A stretch of DNA of 64,000 nt from DASZVB01 sp036272055 (GTDB lineage: Bacteria; Myxococcota_A; Polyangia; Polyangiales; Polyangiaceae). Made by a program: the position numbers and the translations under genes. The stretch lies in assembly GCA_036272055.1 (NCBI GenBank), contig DATAZL010000053.1:1-64000 (forward strand), read 5' to 3'. Below, in pieces: positions 8,367-17,138 of the stretch (position 1 is the stretch's first letter; each line of letters starts with the position of its first letter). Below the pieces are notes generated by a model. That model worked only from the letters and a program-made list of their open reading frames with translations, was not told the DNA's origin and searched no databases.

Positions 8367-8598
8367 GGGAACCCCTGAAGGAGACGGTGTGGAAGAGAAT
8401 GACGCCGCTTCACCGGGCCCCCGCGGGAGCGCGACTGGCGGCTTTGGGTTAGACGGCGGTCCAGAGCAGATGATGGAAAGCCACCGAACGCGTCGGCGGC
8501 GTGAGACCGCAATTACCCTGTCACTGGACGGGAGGGAAGAGCGCTCGCGAATTCGACCGACTGTGACATCGCGTTGGGCTACGGTGAACGCCCGCGCA

Positions 8599-9159
8599 AT
8601 GCGTTATGTTTTTGCCCTCACCGCGCTCGCTGCCGCCCTCGGCTGCGGTAGCGCTCCGCCCCGCGCTGTCTCGGCGGTCGCCGGCCTGCCCGAGTACACG
8701 CCGGAAGAGGCCTCCCTCTTCGGAGACGAGCTCACGCCTTCGGTCTTCGGCTTGCCGAGTGACTTGCCCATCGACCAGGACCCGAAGCTCGGGGAGCGTC
8801 TTCGCCGCGCCGACGGCGTGGTCAAGGTCCGCGTCGCGACCGTGTCGGAAGAGGAGCTCGCCGGGAAGCGCGGGTTCAGCCTGGCCCTGGCCGTCGAGCC
8901 AGGGACGGTCCGCGGCACTCCGCCGGAGAGCCCCGTCGAGATCACATTGACGAGCGGCAGCCCGTCGCTCGCCCAGATCCAGACCGAGGGCTCGCAGTTC
9001 GTCGGGCACCGGTTCGTGCTGTTCGTCAGGCGCTATTCACGGGACGGCGAGCCGGAGCTGCACTGGCACGGCGAAGGTGATACGCCGGCCTTTCAGCACG
9101 CCGTCGAGCGGTCGAATGCCCTCGACGAACTCAAGGCCAGGCCGCAAACTCGAGATTGA
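8599..9159 (+). CDS. Small lipoprotein of unknown function
   Basis: The chosen ATG gives a 186-residue protein with a lipoprotein signal (M-R-Y-V-F-A-L-T-A-L-A-A-A-L-G-C16). The mature part has strand-rich segments (V-V-K-V-R-V-A-T-V; F-V-G-H-R-F-V-L-F-V-R-R-Y) that look like a compact beta domain. I know no named family for it. It is followed after 3 bp by the methionine aminopeptidase gene, so the two are probably co-transcribed, although no functional link is apparent. Confidence 0.6.
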   Translation: MRYVFALTALAAALGCGSAPPRAVSAVAGLPEYTPEEASLFGDELTPSVFGLPSDLPIDQDPKLGERLRRADGVVKVRVATVSEEELAGKRGFSLALAVEPGTVRGTPPESPVEITLTSGSPSLAQIQTEGSQFVGHRFVLFVRRYSRDGEPELHWHGEGDTPAFQHAVERSNALDELKARPQTRD

Positions 9160-9162
9160 TCA

Positions 9163-9987
9163 ATGCACTTCCGACCGAAGACCGTCCAGGTCAAGACACC
9201 ACGGGAAATCGAGATCATGCGGGAGGCGGGCCACCTGACGGCCGAGACCCTCAGCCGCGTCGCGGACATCATCCGTCCGGGAATCACCACGGACGAGATC
9301 AACCAGTTCGTGCACGAGGACACACTCCGGCTGGGCTGCAAGCCCGCCCCCCTCAACTACCTCGGCTTTCCGAAGAGCGTCTGCACCTCGGTCAACGAGG
9401 TCATCTGCCACGGCATCCCCGGAGCGCAGAGGATCAAGGACGGCGACATCATCAATGTCGACGTCACTCACATCTATAAGGGCTATCACGGCGACACGTC
9501 CGCCACCTTCTACGTCGGCACCCCGAGTGAGGACGCGAAGAAGGTCACCGAGATCGCACGGCGTTCGCTGGATCTCGCCATCGCCGAGGTGAAGCCCGGG
9601 GCGCGCCTCGGGGATATCGGCGCAGCGATTCAGGAATTCGCCGAGCCCTTCGGCGTCTCGGTGGTGACCGATTTCGTGGGTCACGGCATCGGCCGCAAGT
9701 TCCACGAGGAGCCAAAGGTTCTGCACGTCGGCACGCGAGGCAGGGGAATCCGCCTCAAGGCCGGCATGACGTTCACGATAGAGCCGATGATCAATCTGGG
9801 CGTCCCCGACGTCGAGATCCTCGAAGACGAGTGGACCGCAATCACCGCTGACGGGAAGCTGTCCGCGCAGTTCGAGCACACCCTGGTAGTGACCGACACG
9901 GGTTGCGAGATCCTCACTGCGCGAACCGGCGTGCTCAAAAACAGTGAGATTTTCCCGAATTACTGGACCGAGCGCGGCGTCGGATAG
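9163..9987 (+). CDS. map: Methionine aminopeptidase, type I
   Basis: The enzyme removes the initiator Met from nascent proteins. The 274-residue sequence contains the full metal-binding set of the pita-bread fold: D100, D111, H174, E207 and E238, plus the substrate His at H83 in V-I-C-H-G-I-P. The motif F-V-G-H-G-I-G is intact. The N-terminus is direct and lacks the zinc-finger extension found in some longer MAPs, so it is a short cytosolic type Ia-like enzyme. It starts 3 bp after the preceding lipoprotein gene. Confidence 0.95.
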   Translation: MHFRPKTVQVKTPREIEIMREAGHLTAETLSRVADIIRPGITTDEINQFVHEDTLRLGCKPAPLNYLGFPKSVCTSVNEVICHGIPGAQRIKDGDIINVDVTHIYKGYHGDTSATFYVGTPSEDAKKVTEIARRSLDLAIAEVKPGARLGDIGAAIQEFAEPFGVSVVTDFVGHGIGRKFHEEPKVLHVGTRGRGIRLKAGMTFTIEPMINLGVPDVEILEDEWTAITADGKLSAQFEHTLVVTDTGCEILTARTGVLKNSEIFPNYWTERGVG

Positions 9988-10341
9988 CGGCCGCGACGCG
10001 TCCGTTTCCCGTCATGCCCGGCGACGCGGTCCGGTTATCGAAGCCCCCCATCGGAGACACCCGGGCTGGTCGGATCTCGCATTCGGCGAGCCGGACTGAC
10101 GATCGCTCGTGCTGTGAGACGCGGGTGAAGGCGTACCGGAGCGTCGGAGCGCCGGTGAAGAAGCGTTCGAGCGCGCTAAGGAGCGTCGAGCGCGCTTGAC
10201 GGATCGCATCGGAGACGACTAGCCTCGCGGCTCCCGATTTTGCCGGGTGACTCCGTCGGGTGTAGGCCTTATCTGGAGGCGCCCGCGCAGGCGTCGGCCC
10301 TGTGGGGCCAACTATTGCAAGGGGTCGGGGCCACGTGACGA
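9988..10341. other. Intergenic region, 354 bp, upstream of the Fic-like gene
   Basis: I see no credible coding frame, tRNA or repeat here. The only candidate signal is the promoter-like pair listed separately at 10196-10225. The last ~100 bases before the gene would be its 5' leader, with no clear Shine-Dalgarno beyond a GTGACGA just ahead of the ATG. Confidence 0.5.
10196..10225 (+). promoter_or_regulatory. Candidate sigma-70-type promoter for the Fic-like gene
   Basis: TTGACG, then an 18-base spacer, then TAGCCT. The -35 matches the consensus at five of six positions; the -10 is weak (T, A and final T). It would give a leader of about 110 bases. Only sequence resemblance supports it. Confidence 0.3.
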
Positions 10342-12297
10342 ATGGCGGTCCAACGCAAACCGAACACCCGGAAAACCCACGTGAAAAAGAAGCCGCGGCG
10401 GGGTCAGGGCACTGCCTCCCGGCGACCGCCGCCCAAACGTAAACCCGCCAAGGGCGGGAAGTCGAAGAAACCCTCCGCGAGCAAGGCGGCCAAGCCTTCA
10501 CGCAGTGGTAGTTCGGCGCGCGCCGCAAAATCCAATGCTGCTGCCTCGCGCAAAGAGCGCGAGCGTCGCGAAGCGCTGAAAGAGCGCGAGCAGGCCGCGA
10601 AAGAGCGTGAGCGGCTCAAGGTCTCCAAGGATCGTGAGCGGCTCAAGGCCCAGAAAGAGCGCGAGCAGGCCGCTGCCAAGAAGCAGCGCGAGCAAGAGAA
10701 GGTCGAGGCCGAGAAGGCCCGGCTGAAGCTCAAGGCTCAGAAGGACCGCGAAGCGCAGCAGGCCAAGCAGGAAAAAGAGCGCGACCGTCTCAAGGCTCAG
10801 AAAGAGCGCGACGCGCAGCTGGCTCTCAAAGAGAAAGACCGCGAACGGGCCCAGGCGCTGAAAGAAAAAGAGCGCCTGAAGGGCGTCAAGGACCGCGAGA
10901 AGCTCGAGGCCGAGAAGGCCAAGGCCCGTGAAAAGGCCGAAAAAGAGAAGCTCAAGGACGCCGAGAAGAAGACCAAAGAGCGCGAGCTCGCCAAGAAGGT
11001 CGCCGAAAAAGAGAAGGCGCGCGTCGAGAAAGAGCGAGCCACCCAGCGCGAAGCCGAGAAGAAGGCCAAAGAGGACGAGCGCATCCGGCAAAAGGCCGAG
11101 AAAGAAGCCGAACGTACGCGCCAGAAGGCCGAACGTGAAGGCGAGCGCGACCGCCTCCGGGAAGAAGTCCGACAGAAGAAGGAAGAGGAGCGCGCCGCGC
11201 GCGACGCGGAACGCGAAACCTACCGGAAGGCAAAAGAGGCCGAGCAAGGCCGCCTTCGTGCCGAGCGTGAAGCTGCCCGGCGAGCCCTCGAAGGCCGCGT
11301 CGTGAAGGCGACTCGAGCCAGCCGAGCCGCAGCGAGCGGCCGAGCCGTCGGGACGACGCGTGTGTACACGCCATCATCCATCCCCGACCAGTCGAGGACG
11401 AGGCGCGCCCTCGACGCAGAAGAGGACGCGAATCGATTCGCGAACCTGCGGCAGCAGAAGGCGCTCCCGAGGACCGAAGGGGAACCGACGCGTCCCATCG
11501 TCCGCACGCTGCCGCCGCCGCCTCCCCCGCCCCCTCCCGCGCAGATCGAGGACCGGTTCGCGCGCATCGTCGAGCGTCTACAGAAGACCGACGACGCCTT
11601 CCGTCACGAGTACGACGAGAGCCTCCTGATGTCGTGGATCTATCACGACAGCGCGCTCGAGGGCGTCGTCTACACGTACGACGAGCTCCGGATGGCGATC
11701 AATCCGAACATCACGGTCGTGCCGGACTCGAGCATGCAGACCGTCTGTGACGAGATTCGCCGGCACAAGGCTGCCATCGAGTTCGTCAAGGAACAGGCCG
11801 AGAAGAAGCGGGTGCCGATCACCATCGACACCGTGAAGCGCATCTATCTCATCCTGCATCCCGAAGAGGGCGATCTGAAGACGGTGAAGTACCGGAAGGA
11901 CATTCCGCAGCACCGGCTCTACTTCCACGAGTACGCGGCGCCCGACAAGATCGCCTACAAGGTCCGTCAGGTCTTCGACTGGTTGAACGGCCCCGAGCCG
12001 AAGAAGATCAAGAACACGGTCCGCATCGCCGCGCGCGCTCACTACGATCTCCTGCGCGTGTTCCCCTTCGCGATGGACAGCGGCAAGGTCTCGCGCCTGT
12101 TCATGAACCTGCTCCTGATGCGTGCCGACTGTCCGCCCGCGCTCATCCACTCGACCGAGCGGCAGCGCTACTACGAGGCGCTTCGCGGTCAGCTCCCGAT
12201 CATCGTCACGATGGTGACCGAATCGATCACGAACGCCCTGTCGAGCATCGAGAAGAAGCTCGACGAGCGCGACTCGAAGCTCCACGCCTTCGGCTGA
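10342..12297 (+). CDS. Long charged-helix protein with C-terminal degenerate Fic (pseudo-Fic) domain
   Basis: The 651-residue protein has three parts. Residues 1-70 are Lys/Arg/Pro-rich and disordered. Residues ~70-316 are nearly all Lys, Glu, Arg, Gln, Ala and Leu in a pattern typical of a single stable alpha-helix or coiled coil. After a run of about nine prolines near residue 391, residues ~405-651 read as a Fic fold. An inhibitory-helix-like motif S437-A-L-E440-G matches the (S/T)xxxE(G/N) element, and the active-site region continues into the expected R-L-F-M-N-L-L-L helix. The catalytic motif HPFxxGNGRxxR is F574-P-F-A-M-D-S-G-K-V-S-R585, so the catalytic His is Phe and three other positions differ. 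AMPylation by the usual mechanism is therefore unlikely. There is no signal peptide. The role is unknown; a scaffold or binding function is inferred. Confidence 0.85.
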   Translation: MAVQRKPNTRKTHVKKKPRRGQGTASRRPPPKRKPAKGGKSKKPSASKAAKPSRSGSSARAAKSNAAASRKERERREALKEREQAAKERERLKVSKDRERLKAQKEREQAAAKKQREQEKVEAEKARLKLKAQKDREAQQAKQEKERDRLKAQKERDAQLALKEKDRERAQALKEKERLKGVKDREKLEAEKAKAREKAEKEKLKDAEKKTKERELAKKVAEKEKARVEKERATQREAEKKAKEDERIRQKAEKEAERTRQKAEREGERDRLREEVRQKKEEERAARDAERETYRKAKEAEQGRLRAEREAARRALEGRVVKATRASRAAASGRAVGTTRVYTPSSIPDQSRTRRALDAEEDANRFANLRQQKALPRTEGEPTRPIVRTLPPPPPPPPPAQIEDRFARIVERLQKTDDAFRHEYDESLLMSWIYHDSALEGVVYTYDELRMAINPNITVVPDSSMQTVCDEIRRHKAAIEFVKEQAEKKRVPITIDTVKRIYLILHPEEGDLKTVKYRKDIPQHRLYFHEYAAPDKIAYKVRQVFDWLNGPEPKKIKNTVRIAARAHYDLLRVFPFAMDSGKVSRLFMNLLLMRADCPPALIHSTERQRYYEALRGQLPIIVTMVTESITNALSSIEKKLDERDSKLHAFG

Positions 12298-12304
12298 AAC
12301 GACG

Positions 12305-12348
12305 CTTCATATCGTCCGGATGAGTCCACGACTCCGGGCGATATGAAG
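12305..12348. terminator. Strong hairpin downstream of the Fic-like gene
   Basis: A 15-base inverted repeat (left arm 12305-12319, right arm 12334-12348) pairs throughout except one G-U, with a 14-base loop, starting 7 bases after the stop codon. There is no T-run after it, so it would be a non-canonical terminator or an mRNA 3'-end stabiliser. Confidence 0.5.
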
Positions 12349-12439
12349 ACGGGCGCGCTCCGATGCGCGTAGACGTTCTTACGCCGGGCGGCGTCGCGTG
12401 TTCCCGCGCTTTTCGCTCCTTCGGCGCGCGGAGCGCCGC

Positions 12440-12455
12440 TGGCACGCGCCCTGCT
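12440..12455 (+). promoter_or_regulatory. Candidate sigma-54 (-24/-12) promoter
   Basis: TGGCAC, five bases, then CTGC. The GG and GC dinucleotides have the exact spacing required for sigma-54, and only one position departs from TGGCAC-N5-TTGC. It lies ~60 bp upstream of the lipoprotein start at 12515. A sigma-54 activator gene is encoded 2 kb away. A single match in GC-rich DNA can arise by chance. Confidence 0.4.
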
Positions 12456-12514
12456 CTGCAGTCGGTGAAGCGACGCGCATCGGGCGCTCGCTACTCGTCG
12501 AAGGGAGCATCCAC

Positions 12515-12919
12515 ATGATTCGATCGATCGTCTCGGCGTGCATGGTGACGGCCGTCCTGGTCGGCTGCGGAGGGGCCGCGGACGACGCGAGCGAGACCGG
12601 AGACGTCGCGAGCAAGAGCGGCGAATCGGCCACGACGGAAGCGACGGGCGTCGCCGAGGAGTCGCTCTCGATGAGTGCGCCCTCGGGGAGCACCACGGCG
12701 ACGTCGTCGGGGCCGGCCTCGACACAGATGATGCACGGAGAGGCCTGTGGCGCCTGCAGCAACGCCACCGCGACGCAGACGTGCTGCGTCCTCGTGCCGG
12801 TCTACGTCGCAGGCCGCATCGTGATGACGCCGAGCTGCTACGTCGTGAACTGCCTCAACATCGGCACCGGCGCGACCATCACGACGACCAACGCGACGAT
12901 CAGCACGAAATTTCCGTGA
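12515..12919 (+). CDS. Small Cys-rich lipoprotein
   Basis: The ATG chosen here has an AAGGGAG ribosome-binding site 8 bases upstream and gives 134 residues with a lipobox L-V-G-C18. A Ser/Thr/Ala-rich linker follows. The C-terminal half carries clustered cysteines (E-A-C-G-A-C-S, Q-T-C-C, S-C-Y, V-N-C), which suggests a disulfide-stabilised domain outside the cytoplasm. I do not recognise the family. A candidate sigma-54 promoter sits upstream, and the gene converges on the TolC-like gene with one base between the stops. Confidence 0.7.
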   Translation: MIRSIVSACMVTAVLVGCGGAADDASETGDVASKSGESATTEATGVAEESLSMSAPSGSTTATSSGPASTQMMHGEACGACSNATATQTCCVLVPVYVAGRIVMTPSCYVVNCLNIGTGATITTTNATISTKFP

Positions 12920-12920
12920 A

Positions 12921-14315
12921 TCACTCCGGCGCGACGGCGTCCCAGCCGGTCGCAAGCGCGAGCTTCGCCATAGCGACGTTGTAGTCCATCGTCGCGCTCA
13001 TCTGCGCGAACCGGCGAAGCGCGTACTCCTTCGCCGGATCGACGATGTCCTGGTCCTCGTAGGTGCCGACGTCGATACCTTGCTGGACCTTGACGAGCCA
13101 CTGGCGCGCGTACCGCGTCGCGTCCGACCATGCCTCTAGCCGCTTCCCTGCGTCCTCTGCCTCGGCGAACGCGGTCTCCACCTCCACCCCGACGCCGCCG
13201 AGCGCATACTGCTCGGTGGCGCGTATCTCCTCGAGCTGCGCCTCGGCCTGGGCGACCCTCGCCATCCGCGGCAAGAAATCGAGCTTCCAGGTCATCACCA
13301 GGCCGATGCCATATCGGGTGTAGTTCGCGTCGTCTCGCACGAAGGGGTTCAGCTGGTCGGAGACCTCGGGCGCGTACGAGCGGGACGCCGAGAGCCCGAG
13401 CGCGATGTCCGGGAAGTAGCGCGCGCGCTCGAGGTTCACGAGGGCGCGGCGCGCGAGGATGCCAGCGTGAGCCATGTTGATCTCGGGGCGGAAGAGCCGC
13501 GCTGCAGTCAGGTACTGCGCGACCGGGCCGAGGGTGTGCGGCACCTTGCGCAACGGCTCGTCGGGCACGTCCAGGTTCGGGCCCATGCCGGTGAGGAAAC
13601 GGAGGCTCGAGAGCGCGATGCGCTCCTGCTTCTGCGCTTCACTCAGGCGCGCGGTGAGCTCGGCGGCGTGGATCTTCAGCTTGAGGAGCTGGATATCGTC
13701 GCCTTCACCGGACTCGACCTTCTCCTCGACGCGCGGCAGATACTGGTTCACGCGGGAGAGCGCCTCGTTCAGGAGCGCCTGGGCGTCACGCGACAGGAGC
13801 GTGCCGTAGTACGCCTGACGAACGGAGAGACGGACCTCGTTCTTCGCCTTTCGGACGTTCTGCTCGCCGACCTTCGTCTGCGCTTCCGCGGCGTCTACGG
13901 CGCTCGTGATCTTGCCGAACGTCCAGAGCGGCACTGCGCCCTCGACGCCCACTCGCCACGCGAGCGCCATGCTCGACGTGATCGTGGCATCGGTGTTGGG
14001 GCTGTAGAGCGCCGTTCCGGAGAGGGTCGGCGCGAGGACCACGCCGGCCGACGCCGTGAAGAGGCTGAAGGGCACCGTCTTCGCCTCCCAGACCTGCGCC
14101 CGCATCTGCGAGAGCTGGGCCGCCGCTTCGTGGATCTTCGGGTAGTTCTGCTCGGCGAACCCGAGGCACTCCTTCAGGGAGTACGTGTGCCTGACGTGGA
14201 CCGGAGCGGTCCGGACCTCGTTCGACGGCTCTGCCGCCGGGGCCCCGTTCTCGTCTGCGCCGGCGACGCCGGCGACGAGGAGCGCCGCGACGAGGAGAGA
14301 CGGACCGGCTCGCAT
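12921..14315 (-). CDS. TolC-family outer membrane efflux protein
   Basis: The 464-residue protein has a signal peptide (M-R-A-G-P-S-L-L-V-A-A-L-L-V-A-G-V-A-G-A) and a repeated long-helix pattern of the outer membrane efflux (OEP) family, with the typical opening Y-S-L-K-E-C-L-G-F-A-E-Q-N-Y-P and two related halves. TolC-type trimers form the exit duct for type I secretion or RND efflux. No periplasmic adaptor or inner-membrane pump gene is adjacent, so the partner is unknown. It lies downstream of the two response-regulator genes on the same strand, with a 54-bp gap. Confidence 0.88.
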   Translation of the reverse strand: MRAGPSLLVAALLVAGVAGADENGAPAAEPSNEVRTAPVHVRHTYSLKECLGFAEQNYPKIHEAAAQLSQMRAQVWEAKTVPFSLFTASAGVVLAPTLSGTALYSPNTDATITSSMALAWRVGVEGAVPLWTFGKITSAVDAAEAQTKVGEQNVRKAKNEVRLSVRQAYYGTLLSRDAQALLNEALSRVNQYLPRVEEKVESGEGDDIQLLKLKIHAAELTARLSEAQKQERIALSSLRFLTGMGPNLDVPDEPLRKVPHTLGPVAQYLTAARLFRPEINMAHAGILARRALVNLERARYFPDIALGLSASRSYAPEVSDQLNPFVRDDANYTRYGIGLVMTWKLDFLPRMARVAQAEAQLEEIRATEQYALGGVGVEVETAFAEAEDAGKRLEAWSDATRYARQWLVKVQQGIDVGTYEDQDIVDPAKEYALRRFAQMSATMDYNVAMAKLALATGWDAVAPE

Positions 14316-14369
14316 CGGGGTGCGCGAGCCTAGCGCCGCGCAGGGGACCCGCGGGGCGAAAAAAAGGCG

Positions 14370-15854
14370 TCAGTCCCTGGAGTTTGCGCCGGCACGCCGA
14401 GCCGCCCGGCGGAAATTGGAGCGATCCAGGCCCGCCTGGCGCGCCGCTTCGGAAACGTTGCCCTGGGTCCGCTTCAAAATGGCCTCGAAGTAGGCGAGCT
14501 CGAACGCCGCGACGGCGCGTTGCTTCGCGTCCCGGTACGGCAGATCGGAGAGGCCACCCGGCATGTCCCAGCTCTGCGAGGGCGTCGGCCCGTGCTCGTC
14601 CTCGTGGGCGAGCGGTTCCCCCTGCTTCTTCCCAAACGGCAGATCGCCCGGCAAGATCGTGTCCTTGCGGCAGAACACGACCGCGTGCTCGATGGCGTTC
14701 TCGAGCTCGCGCACGTTGCCGGGCCACGGCTCGTTCTGCAGGAGACGCATCGCCTCGGGCGACACCTTGCGGATGTCGCGGCCGGTGCGACCCGCGTACT
14801 TCTGCAAGAAGTGGAACGCGAGGAGAGGAATGTCGTCGGGCCGCGACCTGAGGGGCGGCAGCTTGATGGCGACGACGTTCAGTCGATAGAAGAGGTCTTC
14901 GCGGAACTTGCCGTCGGCGATGCGGGCACGCAGCTCGACGTTGGTCGCGGCGACGACGCGCACGTCGACGAGCCGTGTGTCGTTCGACCCGACCCGCTTG
15001 ATCTCCCCCTCTTGCAGGACGCGGAGCAGCTTCACCTGGGCGAGCGGCGGAAGATCACCGACCTCGTCGAGGAAGATCGTTCCCTGGTTGGCCGCCTCGA
15101 AGAGGCCCTCGCGCGTCGCGGTCGCGCCGGTGAACGCCCCGCGGACGTGCCCGAAGAGCTCGCTCTCGACGAGGTCGACGGGAATCGCCGAGCAGTTCAC
15201 GGCCACGAAGGGGCGGCCCGCGCGCGGCGAATGCTGATGGATGGCGCGCGCGGTGAGCTCCTTGCCGGTTCCGCTCTCGCCGAGGATGAGCACCGTCGAG
15301 GACGTCGGAGCGACGCCGACCGCGAGCCGGTACACCTCGCGCATGCTGGCCGAATTACCGATCAGCTCGCCGAACTTCTCCTGCTGCTCGAGCTTCTGCT
15401 CGAGCAGGTGCGCGCGATCGATGAGGCGCCGCCGCTCGGCGGCCTTCGCCACCGTGAGCACCACCTCGTCGTTCGAACGGAACGGCTTGGTGAGGAAGTG
15501 ATAGGCCCCCGCGCGGACGGCCTGCACCGCCGTCTCGACGTCGCCGAAGGCGGTCATCATGATGATCTCGACCTCGAGCCCCTGCGCCTTCGCGTGCTGC
15601 AGCACCTCGAGGCCGCCGATGTTCGGCATCATCAGATCGACGAGCGCGACGTGCACCTTCTCCTTGCCGAGCACCTCGAGGGCGGCGCGACCGTCGTCGG
15701 CCGTGAGCACCTCCATCCCGCGGGCGAGCAGCATGCGCGCGAGGCCGCGCCGCACCATCGGCTCGTCGTCGACGACGAGCACTCGAGTCGCCTGTCCCGG
15801 CGCGACCCCCGGCGTTTCTTCGATGTTCGTCACGGTCGGCGGCTGTCCCGTCAT
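14370..15854 (-). CDS. NtrC-family sigma-54-dependent response regulator
   Basis: The 494-residue protein has a receiver domain with phosphoacceptor D73 (L-V-D-L-M-M-P), a sigma-54-interacting AAA+ domain with Walker A G192-E-S-G-T-G-K-E, the sigma-54 contact loop GAFTGA at 239-244 and Walker B F-L-D-E near 261-264, and a C-terminal Fis-type helix-turn-helix ending near the stop. It should activate sigma-54 promoters when phosphorylated. The ATG overlaps the stop of the upstream REC-GGDEF gene (ATGA). No histidine kinase is encoded nearby. A longer frame upstream lies inside the neighbouring gene and was not used. Confidence 0.93.
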   Translation of the reverse strand: MTGQPPTVTNIEETPGVAPGQATRVLVVDDEPMVRRGLARMLLARGMEVLTADDGRAALEVLGKEKVHVALVDLMMPNIGGLEVLQHAKAQGLEVEIIMMTAFGDVETAVQAVRAGAYHFLTKPFRSNDEVVLTVAKAAERRRLIDRAHLLEQKLEQQEKFGELIGNSASMREVYRLAVGVAPTSSTVLILGESGTGKELTARAIHQHSPRAGRPFVAVNCSAIPVDLVESELFGHVRGAFTGATATREGLFEAANQGTIFLDEVGDLPPLAQVKLLRVLQEGEIKRVGSNDTRLVDVRVVAATNVELRARIADGKFREDLFYRLNVVAIKLPPLRSRPDDIPLLAFHFLQKYAGRTGRDIRKVSPEAMRLLQNEPWPGNVRELENAIEHAVVFCRKDTILPGDLPFGKKQGEPLAHEDEHGPTPSQSWDMPGGLSDLPYRDAKQRAVAAFELAYFEAILKRTQGNVSEAARQAGLDRSNFRRAARRAGANSRD

Positions 15855-16912
15855 TGGGCTCCCCTGGCCGCAGAGCGACTGATGGGCGGCGGCACGGCGC
15901 TGTCGGAGTCCGACACCGGCGTGTACAGATACCCTTCCTGCTGGAACACGCAAATGCGGTTTCCGCCATCGCGCTTCGCCTGAACGAGGGCCGAGTCGGC
16001 CGCGCGCAGGAGCGCGTCCTTCGAGCGGACATCGCGGGAAGGATAGAGGGCGACTCCGATGGAAACGGAGACGCGTCGGCCGGAGCTGGACGACTTGCCG
16101 GGCCGCGGTTCGGAGATCTCACGCCAGAGCCGCTCGGCGAGCGCCACCGAGCCGGCAAAATGCGTGCTCGGAAGCGCGACGAGAAACTCGTCTCCGCCGA
16201 AGCGCGCGATGACGTCGATCTCGCGCACCGTGTTCCGGATCACCTCCGCGACGTCGACGAGCACCCGGTCACCGACGGCGCGGCCGGCTGCGTCGTTGTG
16301 GACCTTCAGGCCGTCGACGTCGATCACGATGCACGCGAGCGGCTCGTGATAGCGCTCGGCGCGCTTGAACTCCTCGCTGAGGCGCGAATGCAGGTAGCGG
16401 TAGTTGTAGAGGCCGGTGAGCTCGTCGTGAACGCTGACGCGCTCGAGGCGCGCACGGGCGCTGTTCACCTGATCGTGGAGCTTCTTGATGCGTAGCATCG
16501 CGTCGATGCGCGCGAGCAGCTCCTGCTCGTCGAACGGCTTGCAGACGTAGTCGTCGGCACCGATCTTCAGGCCCTCGACACGGCTCGCCGAGTCGGTCTT
16601 CGTCGTGACGAGGACGACGGGCAAGAACGAATCGCGGGCCATGCTCTTCAGCACGCGACACGTCTCGAGACCGCCCATCTTCGGCATCATGACGTCGAGC
16701 AGCACCAGATCGACACCGCCTTGAGCGACGCGTTCGACGGCGAGCTGTCCGTCCTCGACGACCTCGACGGTGAAGCCCTGTGCACGAAGGAGCGACGCCG
16801 TATGTTCCCGCGTCAGGCGATCGTCGTCTGCGACGAGGATCGTCGAGCCCAGCAGGGAACCAAGTCCACGCGTTGCCTCAAGCTCACTCGAATCGGACGA
16901 AAGGGTCGACAC
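15851..16912 (-). CDS. Response regulator with GGDEF (diguanylate cyclase) output
   Basis: The 353-residue protein couples an N-terminal receiver domain (phosphoacceptor D73 in L-L-D-V-M-M-P, K at the K-P-F position) to a GGDEF domain. The active-site G239-G-D-E-F is intact, so it should make cyclic di-GMP. The inhibitory I-site R230-x-x-D233 lies at the expected distance before it, so product feedback is likely. The architecture is that of PleD/WspR-like enzymes. The start is GTG. It is the first gene of the pair with the sigma-54 activator. Confidence 0.93.
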   Translation of the reverse strand: MSTLSSDSSELEATRGLGSLLGSTILVADDDRLTREHTASLLRAQGFTVEVVEDGQLAVERVAQGGVDLVLLDVMMPKMGGLETCRVLKSMARDSFLPVVLVTTKTDSASRVEGLKIGADDYVCKPFDEQELLARIDAMLRIKKLHDQVNSARARLERVSVHDELTGLYNYRYLHSRLSEEFKRAERYHEPLACIVIDVDGLKVHNDAAGRAVGDRVLVDVAEVIRNTVREIDVIARFGGDEFLVALPSTHFAGSVALAERLWREISEPRPGKSSSSGRRVSVSIGVALYPSRDVRSKDALLRAADSALVQAKRDGGNRICVFQQEGYLYTPVSDSDSAVPPPISRSAARGAQ

Positions 16913-17138
16913 GAAACGAGAAGAATACCCGAATCAAATCAGTCGCGACAACAGCCTCGTCTCGGCATCCTTCTCGTTTCCGAAATTCGCGGGCACGGCA
17001 GGGAGCTCGCTTCACATTCCCCACATCGTCTTCGTCGATGGAACCGACCAAAGCCCCCTGGTACGGTTCGCGAGCGAACCTACCGCTTTCCCAACTCTTC
17101 TTGGGTGTTCGGTTACGCTCTACCAACCTCAGCCGACC

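Noticed and set aside
10550..11290. Repetitive Lys/Glu-coding sequence that could look like a tandem repeat or CRISPR-like array
   Set aside because: The repeats are irregular, in frame and code a charged helix. There are no spacers of constant length.
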